DNA of 12,289 nucleotides from Atopobium sp. UBA2090. GTDB lineage: Bacteria; Actinomycetota; Coriobacteriia; Coriobacteriales; Atopobiaceae. Location of the stretch: contig DCZG01000004.1 in assembly GCA_002331575.1 (NCBI GenBank), positions 50,039 through 62,327 on the forward strand, written 5' to 3'. The notes beneath the pieces were generated by a model. That model saw nothing but the letters and a program-made list of their open reading frames with translations. It was not told where the DNA came from and made no database searches. Shown in pieces: positions 7,901 to 12,289 of this stretch (the stretch's first letter is position 1; every line of letters starts with the position of its first letter). The translations under genes and the position numbers were made by a program.

Positions 7901-8851
7901 CTATAGGCTGGTGTTTGACTTGCTCGCGAGGGTGTCGGACAGACCCTGCGTCGTGCTGGTGGACGACGTGCCGGATGTGGCAGACGTCCCCGAGGTGGTG
8001 CTCGTCGCGCTCGAGTTGATGGCCGCGATGCGCTTCTCGGCATAGCTCTTGGCACCATACTCGTCGTCCGCGTCGGTGGTCTCGGCCTGCTGGTAGGCGG
8101 AGAGCGCCGAGGTCGAGTCACCCGAGATCTCATAGGCGAGACCGAGGTTCGCCCAGGCGGGGCCGTAGTCGGGCGAGTCCGTCGTGATCTGCTGGAGGGC
8201 AGAGATGGCACCCGAGGTGTCACCCTTGTAGAGCAGGCAGAGCGCGCTGTCGACCTTCACCGAGTTGGAGTCGTTGAGCGCGAGGTACTGGTCGAAGTAT
8301 GAGATGGCCTTGTCGAGAAGGTCGTTGCCGTGCGTGGTGTCGGCGTCCGTCGTGCCACTGTAGACGACCTGATAGCCCCACTGCATGTAGTCGCGCCCGA
8401 GGTTGAGCAGCGTGGCGAGGTTGTTCGGGTCGTTGGCGAGCTTGGACTCGAGCGAGGACACGAGGGTCTCGTACTCGGAGTCGATCGTGTCGACGGTGTT
8501 CGTCGTCGAGGTGCTCGACGAGCTGGACGAGCTGTCCGAGCTGGACGAGCTCGTGCTCTCGGACGTGGAGGCGTCCGCGGAGCTGCTCTGGTCGGTGGTG
8601 GTGCTCGAACTGCTCCCGGAGAAGATCGACGAGAGCGAGGGCAGCATCATGGAGAGCGCCATGACCACGGCGATGACGGCGATGGCAATCCTCGCGCCGA
8701 GCGAGAGCCCGCCCTGCTGGGGCTTGGTGCTCGCCGAGGACTTGGCGGTCGTCTTGGTCTTGTTGGCAGCCGAGCTGCTTCGACTCTTATTCTTGCTCTT
8801 GTTCTTGGATTGCTTGTTGTTCATGGCCAAGCCGGTTCCTCTCGAACTCAT
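7901..8851 (-). CDS. Membrane-anchored TPR protein with Ser-rich linker
   Basis: 316 aa if started at the first ATG; no specific function recognised. A Lys/Ser-rich N-terminus (about 11-37) precedes one hydrophobic helix (about 54-72), which by the positive-inside rule places the N-terminus in the cytoplasm and the rest outside. Next comes an almost pure Ser/Thr/Asp linker (about 78-118). The globular part (about 125-275) has tetratricopeptide-like helices: LATLLNLGRDYMQWG (146-160), KAISYFDQYLALN (181-193), a repeat around 203-222 and PAWANLGLAYEISGD (231-245). The C-terminus is again Ser/Thr/Gly-rich. TPR repeats usually hold partner proteins. An alternative start is Met10 (8824), with AGAGGA 12 nt upstream. 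It heads the run that continues with STAS and Tat genes. Confidence 0.82.
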   Translation of the reverse strand: MSSRGTGLAMNNKQSKNKSKNKSRSSSAANKTKTTAKSSASTKPQQGGLSLGARIAIAVIAVVMALSMMLPSLSSIFSGSSSSTTTDQSSSADASTSESTSSSSSDSSSSSSSTSTTNTVDTIDSEYETLVSSLESKLANDPNNLATLLNLGRDYMQWGYQVVYSGTTDADTTHGNDLLDKAISYFDQYLALNDSNSVKVDSALCLLYKGDTSGAISALQQITTDSPDYGPAWANLGLAYEISGDSTSALSAYQQAETTDADDEYGAKSYAEKRIAAINSSATSTTSGTSATSGTSSTSTTQGLSDTLASKSNTSL

Positions 8852-8893
8852 GGACGTATGGCACCTGCTCTTGCAACACTTTAGGGTAGAGCA

Positions 8894-8920
8894 CTTCGCC
8901 CCGCTTGGGGCGGGGCGAAG
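8894..8920 (-). terminator. GC-rich hairpin behind the aminotransferase
   Basis: Positions 8894-8904 (CTTCGCCCCGC) pair perfectly with 8910-8920 around a 5-nt loop: an 11-bp stem. It lies 38 nt beyond the aminotransferase stop and 42 nt before the TPR start, so it would end the first transcript before the second begins. The minus-strand sequence after the stem (TGCTCTACCC) has no long T-run, so termination may be weak or need a factor. The rest of the gap 8852-8958 shows no other feature. Confidence 0.55.
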
Positions 8921-8958
8921 CCAACGAGAGCGATTTTACAGAACTGTGCCAAAAGCCG

Positions 8959-10245
8959 CTATGCGCGGGCGACCTTCGCGAGACGTGCGGAGACGAGCTT
9001 GACGGCCACCACGAAGACGTCGAGGGCGCGCGACAGCTCGTCGAGCGACGGGTAGGTGGGGGCGATGCGGATGTTGGTGTCGTGCGGATCCTTGCCGGAG
9101 GGCCAGGTGGCGCCAGCGGGGGTCATCTTGACGCCGAGGTCGGCAGCGAGCTTGACGATAGCCTTCGCGGACCCCTCGGGACCGTCGAACGAGACGAAGT
9201 AGCCACCGGTGGGATGCGTCCACGTCGCGCAGCCGAGCTCACCGAGCCCCTCGGTGAGCTTCTGCTCGACGAGCGCGAAGCGCGGGCCGACGATGGCGGC
9301 GTGAGCGCGCATGTGAGCCTTGACGCCGTCGAGATTCTTGAGGAAGAGCACGTGCGCGAGCTGGGAGAACTTCTCCGGCGAGACGCGCATGACGGAGAAG
9401 GCGCCGCGGATCTCGGCCATGTCCGCAGCGGACGCGGTGACGTAGGCCATGCCGGAGCTCGGAAAGGTGACCTTCGCCGTCGAGCCGAACTCGTAGACGA
9501 GATCGTCTCCGCCCACCTCGGCGAGGGCGTCGAAGATGTTGAGGAGCGGGGTGTCCTTCTCGGTGAATCCGTGGACCGCATAGGCGTTGTCCCAGAAGAT
9601 GCGGAAGTCGGGCGCCGCGGGACGGAGGTTCGCGAACCTGCGGACGACGTCGTCGGAGTAGGTGATGCCGGTGGGGTTCGCGTACTTGGGCACGCACCAG
9701 ATGCCCTTGACGGCGGGGTCGGACTCGACGAGGCGCACCACCGTGTCCATGTCGGGACCATCGTCGAGCATGGGCACCGGCACGTTCTCGAGGCCGTAGT
9801 GCGCGCTCACCTTGAAGTGCCGGTCGTATCCGGGGCTGGGGCAGAGGAACTTGACCCTCCCCTGCTGGCACCAGGGCTTGTTGCCGCCGATGCCGTGCGT
9901 GTAGGCATGGCACACGAGGTCGTGCATGAGGTTGAGACTCGAAGAGCCGTTCACGACCACGTTGGCGGGGTCGACGCCCAGAATCTGGGCGGCGAGGGCG
10001 CGCGCAGAGGGCAGGCCGTCAGGCACGCCGTAGTTGTCGACGGGCAGGCCGCCGTCGGTGAGTGTGGTCGTGGAATCGATGAGATCGAGCATGGGGCGGG
10101 AGAGCGCCGTCTGCTCGGGGCTCGGCTTCCCGCGGGCCATGTCGAGCTTGAGGCCGAGGGCCTTCAGGTGCTCGGCGTCGCTCTCGATGGCGGCTATGGC
10201 GGCATCGAGATCAGCGTCGCTCATGAGCTCGTATGCATTGGACAT
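8959..10245 (-). CDS. Class I aminotransferase, probable aspartate aminotransferase (subclass Ic)
   Basis: PLP-dependent fold-type I aminotransferase, 428 aa, cytoplasmic. It most resembles the actinobacterial aspartate aminotransferases of subclass Ic (Corynebacterium AspT group, PF12897), giving aspartate/oxaloacetate and glutamate/2-oxoglutarate exchange; the substrate is inferred. Visible landmarks: LDMARGKPSPEQ near the N-terminus (34-45), the cofactor phosphate site NGSSSL (99-104), YANPTG (188-193, N190), FWDNAY (217-222, D219 against the pyridine N), the Schiff-base Lys258 in STAKVTF, and the substrate carboxylate Arg393 in TNIRIAP. All key residues are present and the length is normal. 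The ATG start has GAGGAGG 6 nt upstream. It is transcribed alone, divergent from the small gene at 10311, with a hairpin behind it. Confidence 0.92.
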   Translation of the reverse strand: MSNAYELMSDADLDAAIAAIESDAEHLKALGLKLDMARGKPSPEQTALSRPMLDLIDSTTTLTDGGLPVDNYGVPDGLPSARALAAQILGVDPANVVVNGSSSLNLMHDLVCHAYTHGIGGNKPWCQQGRVKFLCPSPGYDRHFKVSAHYGLENVPVPMLDDGPDMDTVVRLVESDPAVKGIWCVPKYANPTGITYSDDVVRRFANLRPAAPDFRIFWDNAYAVHGFTEKDTPLLNIFDALAEVGGDDLVYEFGSTAKVTFPSSGMAYVTASAADMAEIRGAFSVMRVSPEKFSQLAHVLFLKNLDGVKAHMRAHAAIVGPRFALVEQKLTEGLGELGCATWTHPTGGYFVSFDGPEGSAKAIVKLAADLGVKMTPAGATWPSGKDPHDTNIRIAPTYPSLDELSRALDVFVVAVKLVSARLAKVARA

Positions 10246-10275
10246 GGGTTCCTCCTCGGATCGGGTCTGTTTTCG

Positions 10276-10281
10276 AGTATA
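10276..10281 (-). promoter_or_regulatory. Probable -10 element of the aminotransferase gene
   Basis: Minus-strand TATACT matches the -10 consensus at five of six positions and is 30 nt before the aminotransferase ATG. No good -35 is visible at 17 nt. The surrounding gap, 10246-10310, separates two divergent genes, so it must also carry the start signals of the plus-strand gene. I see no clear operator. Confidence 0.4.
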
Positions 10282-10310
10282 GGGTCACCTGAGACGTCCG
10301 AGCTGGTACC

Positions 10311-10607
10311 ATGCAACTCATGAAAACATCTTCTAACACCCGAGGCCCCATCCGTCCGAGCTCGCGCTCGGACGAGTACGGCGAGCTGCAGAGGCTCGTC
10401 GACGAGGTCTATCGCGTCAATCCCTCCAAGAGCGTGAGCAAGGTCGACGTGGTGGTCGAGGCGGAGGTGCTCGACCTCGGCGACGAGCTCATGGAGGTCG
10501 TGGACCTCATCCCCGCGGGGTCGTATCGCCGGGCGCGTCTCTGCGACCAGATCAACTCCGTCGTGACGGCGCACGGCTGGGCCTTCGTCTACGGGACGGT
10601 GGAGTAG
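10311..10607 (+). CDS. Small protein of unknown function
   Basis: 98 aa, the only plus-strand gene I accept in this window, and I do not recognise it. The first 20 or so residues are polar and basic and probably disordered. A helix (about 21-37, DEYGELQRLVDEVYRV) follows, then an acidic and hydrophobic stretch with LDLGDELMEVVDLIPAG (54-70), and SYRRARLCDQINSVV (71-85) leads to a compact end HGWAFVYGTVE. There is no membrane segment or signal peptide and a single Cys (78), so it should be a small soluble cytoplasmic protein. Third codon positions are mostly G/C, which supports real coding. Starts at 10311 and 10320 are both possible; neither has a clear ribosome site. It ends 25 nt before the convergent nhaA stop. 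Confidence 0.72.
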   Translation: MQLMKTSSNTRGPIRPSSRSDEYGELQRLVDEVYRVNPSKSVSKVDVVVEAEVLDLGDELMEVVDLIPAGSYRRARLCDQINSVVTAHGWAFVYGTVE

Positions 10608-10632
10608 TGGCGAGAGGGTGCCGCATGGGCGG

Positions 10633-12021
10633 CTACGCCGTCGGCGGCTCGTCCGTCTCGCCCTCGCCATCGCCGCCGCGCCGACGCTCGCGGACGACAC
10701 AGGCGATGCGGACGTAGGCGACGCCCAACACGCCCGCGACGACCGAGCCCGCGAGGATGGCGCACTTTGCCGCCATGACCTCGGTGGGGTCGGGGAAGGC
10801 GAGTCCCGAGATGAGAATCGACATCGTGAAGCCGAGGCCTCCCATGATGCCGACGGCCACGACCTGCGCCCAGTCGACGTTGTGCGGGAGCTTGGAGAAG
10901 CCGACCTTCACGAGCGTATAGGTCACGAGGACGATGCCGAGCGGCTTGCCGAGGACGGCGCCGAAGAACACGCCCAGGGTGACCGGGTCGGCGAGAATGG
11001 TCGCCGGGTCGACGCCGACGATTCTGACCTGCGCGTTGACGAAGGCGAACAGGGGCAGGACCAGGAAGTTGACCGGCACCGAGAAGTAGCGCTCCACGCG
11101 CTGGAGCGGCGGGGTGACGTGGTGCATGACGCGCTCGACCCGGGCGGCGCCGGCGGTGAAGTCATGCTGGCCGAGCACGTGGGACTCGTCGTCATACGTG
11201 TCGTCGAGCTCACGGGCACGCCCGTCGAGCCAGCCCTTGAGTGCGGAGAGGCGAACGTCAGAGCGGGAGGGCAGGAAGAACGCGAGGATGACGCCCGCGA
11301 GCGTGGCGTGGATGCCCGAGTTGTACATGCACACCCACAGGACGAGGCCGACGGCCATGTAGGGCTTAACGGAGTACACGCGCATGCGGTTGAGGCCCCA
11401 GAGCGCGAGGATGACCGCGAGCGAGGCCGCGCACCAGGGAACGCTCGGCGCCTGCCCATAGAAGAGCGCGATGACCACGATGGCGAGAATGTCGTCGGCG
11501 ATGGCGAGGGTCTGGAAGAAGACCTTGGTCTCGGGAGAGACCCGGTCGCCCAGGAGCGACATCACGCCGAGCGCGAACGCGATGTCCGTCGCAATCGGCG
11601 TCGCCCACCCATGCACGGCGCCGCCGTGGTTGATGGCGAGGTAGATGAGTGCGGGAACCGCCACGCCACCGATGGCGGCGAGCATGGGCAGGGCCGCCTG
11701 GCGTGGACGGCGCAGCTGGCCGACGGTGAACTCGTACTTGAGCTCGACGCCCACGAGCAGGAAGAAGATTGCCATGAGGAAGTCGTTCACGAAGGCCTCG
11801 ACGGAGATCGAGACCGCGAACGACCCGACGCCGAGCGTGAGGGGCGCCTCGAGGAACTCGTGGACGGCCTCGTAGGCATCGGAGTTCGCCACGGCGACGG
11901 CGACGAGGGCCGCGAGGACCATGATCGCCGCAGCGACCGTCCCGTTTGAGGTTATCTTCTGGAAGGAGGTTCTCGCCTCGATCCTCCTGATGACTGCGGG
12001 GTCACCATAGATGCTTGTCAT
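10633..12021 (-). CDS. nhaA: Na+/H+ antiporter NhaA
   Basis: Electrogenic Na+(Li+)/H+ antiporter of the inner membrane, 462 aa, for sodium tolerance and pH control. E. coli NhaA key residues are all found: TD (T145-D146, for T132-D133), the ion-binding pair D176-D177 in LAIADDILAI (for D163-D164), H238 in SGIHATLAG (for H225) and K359 in LGKPLG (for K300). GGLGFTMSILISGLAF (394-409) is the conserved last-third motif. The offset to E. coli numbering is 13 up to H238 and 59 at K359, so about 46 residues are inserted in the loop around 252-312, which is charged and rich in Asp/His/Arg. The C-terminus is hydrophilic (RERRRGGDGEGE). ATG 12021 has only a weak GGA upstream. It is transcribed alone, convergent with the small gene. 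Confidence 0.95.
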   Translation of the reverse strand: MTSIYGDPAVIRRIEARTSFQKITSNGTVAAAIMVLAALVAVAVANSDAYEAVHEFLEAPLTLGVGSFAVSISVEAFVNDFLMAIFFLLVGVELKYEFTVGQLRRPRQAALPMLAAIGGVAVPALIYLAINHGGAVHGWATPIATDIAFALGVMSLLGDRVSPETKVFFQTLAIADDILAIVVIALFYGQAPSVPWCAASLAVILALWGLNRMRVYSVKPYMAVGLVLWVCMYNSGIHATLAGVILAFFLPSRSDVRLSALKGWLDGRARELDDTYDDESHVLGQHDFTAGAARVERVMHHVTPPLQRVERYFSVPVNFLVLPLFAFVNAQVRIVGVDPATILADPVTLGVFFGAVLGKPLGIVLVTYTLVKVGFSKLPHNVDWAQVVAVGIMGGLGFTMSILISGLAFPDPTEVMAAKCAILAGSVVAGVLGVAYVRIACVVRERRRGGDGEGETDEPPTA

Positions 12022-12056
12022 GCGTGTCCATTCGTGTCGGGGGTACGACGTAAGGG

Positions 12057-12090
12057 GTCAGTCCGCTCGCACCTGGGGTGCGGCACTGAC
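12057..12090. other. Imperfect hairpin in the nhaA leader
   Basis: GTCAGT (12057-12062) pairs with ACTGAC (12085-12090), and GCACC (12069-12073) with GGTGC (12077-12081) around a 3-nt loop; the parts between are an asymmetric internal loop. It lies 35 nt before the nhaA start and 10 nt after the stop of the preceding minus-strand gene. No T-run follows, so it could be a weak terminator of that gene or a structure in the nhaA 5' leader. Confidence 0.4.
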
Positions 12091-12100
12091 GAGAGGCCTC

Positions 12101-12289
12101 TTACAGTCTACCATCCTCCACCTGACGGGCACCAAGTGTGATGAGCTGCTCCACATATACCTTGTCCGCCAGGGCGGAGAGGGCAGCTTGGAGCAGGTCG
12201 GACACCTCGGACGAGACGGGCTCCCCGGCCTTGTCGAGAAGGTGCACGCCCTTCGGCGCGGGGGCCTCTGTCGAGAAGCGCGAGGCCAT
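12101..12289 (-). CDS. Unrecognised protein, at window edge
   Basis: 62 residues are visible, ending at TAA 12101. The ATG at 12287-12289 is the last codon in the window, so it may be the start or an internal Met of a longer protein. The sequence begins with a Ser/Pro/Ala segment, then GVHLLDKAGEP and a likely amphipathic helix (about 29-55, SDLLQAALSALADKVYVEQ). I see no known domain, membrane segment or cofactor motif. It is on the same strand as nhaA, 79 nt upstream. Confidence 0.5.
   Translation of the reverse strand: MASRFSTEAPAPKGVHLLDKAGEPVSSEVSDLLQAALSALADKVYVEQLITLGARQVEDGRL

Noticed and set aside
5991..8045. 684-residue plus-strand frame across tatC, tatA and the STAS gene
   Set aside because: Asp/Glu/His/Gly-rich shadow that spans three well-supported minus-strand genes.
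8905..10323. Plus-strand frame opposite the aminotransferase
   Set aside because: Antisense to a gene with all catalytic residues; no recognisable domain.
10618..11949. Plus-strand frame opposite nhaA
   Set aside because: Asp/Glu/Arg/His-rich antisense of membrane helices, typical of a shadow frame.
1..12289. tRNA, rRNA, CRISPR arrays, insertion sequences, phage attachment sites
   Set aside because: I scanned for cloverleaf arms, repeated spacers, transposase motifs and terminal repeats and saw none.

Overview
The window comes from a high-GC bacterium. Third codon positions are strongly G/C, start codons include ATG, GTG and TTG, and strong GGAGG-type ribosome sites precede several genes. 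Gene content (RicT with a long basic tail, an actinobacterial-type class Ic aspartate aminotransferase, a TatA/TatC pair, an archaeal-looking topoisomerase I beside tmk-holB) suggests an actinobacterium. A Coriobacteriia member (Olsenella/Atopobium/Collinsella relatives) is my best guess. That placement is inference; no rRNA or other marker gene is present.

Layout. Positions 1-126 hold no gene I can call, only a hairpin and a GC palindrome. From about 8.85 kb down to 127 there is one long minus-strand run: a membrane-anchored TPR protein, a STAS anti-sigma-factor antagonist, a TatA/TatB-family subunit, TatC, DNA topoisomerase I, thymidylate kinase (tmk), DNA polymerase III delta' (holB) and RicT. 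The last four are tightly packed: topA-tmk are 8 nt apart, tmk/holB overlap by 8 nt and holB/ricT by 22 nt, so they are very probably co-transcribed and partly translationally coupled. Gaps among the first four genes are 17, 75 and 24 nt, and tatC-topA is 51 nt. A possible internal promoter precedes tatA.

From 8.85 to 12.3 kb the genes look independent. There is a minus-strand class I aminotransferase with a GC-rich hairpin behind it. A small plus-strand gene of unknown function is divergent from the aminotransferase and shares a 65-nt regulatory gap with it. It converges on a minus-strand nhaA Na+/H+ antiporter. A minus-strand fragment of an unrecognised gene meets the right edge.

Functionally the main cluster joins DNA topology, dTTP supply, clamp loading and an RNA-processing factor (topA-tmk-holB-ricT) to a twin-arginine export module (tatA-tatC) and a TPR/STAS pair. 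Most of this is housekeeping DNA. The points most worth a second look are the archaeal-type topoisomerase with four zinc ribbons, the regularly spaced Arg-rich patches in the RicT tail, the lone STAS protein between a surface TPR protein and the Tat genes, the roughly 46-residue insertion in NhaA, and the unrecognised small plus-strand gene. I found no clear new defence, mobile or CRISPR system.
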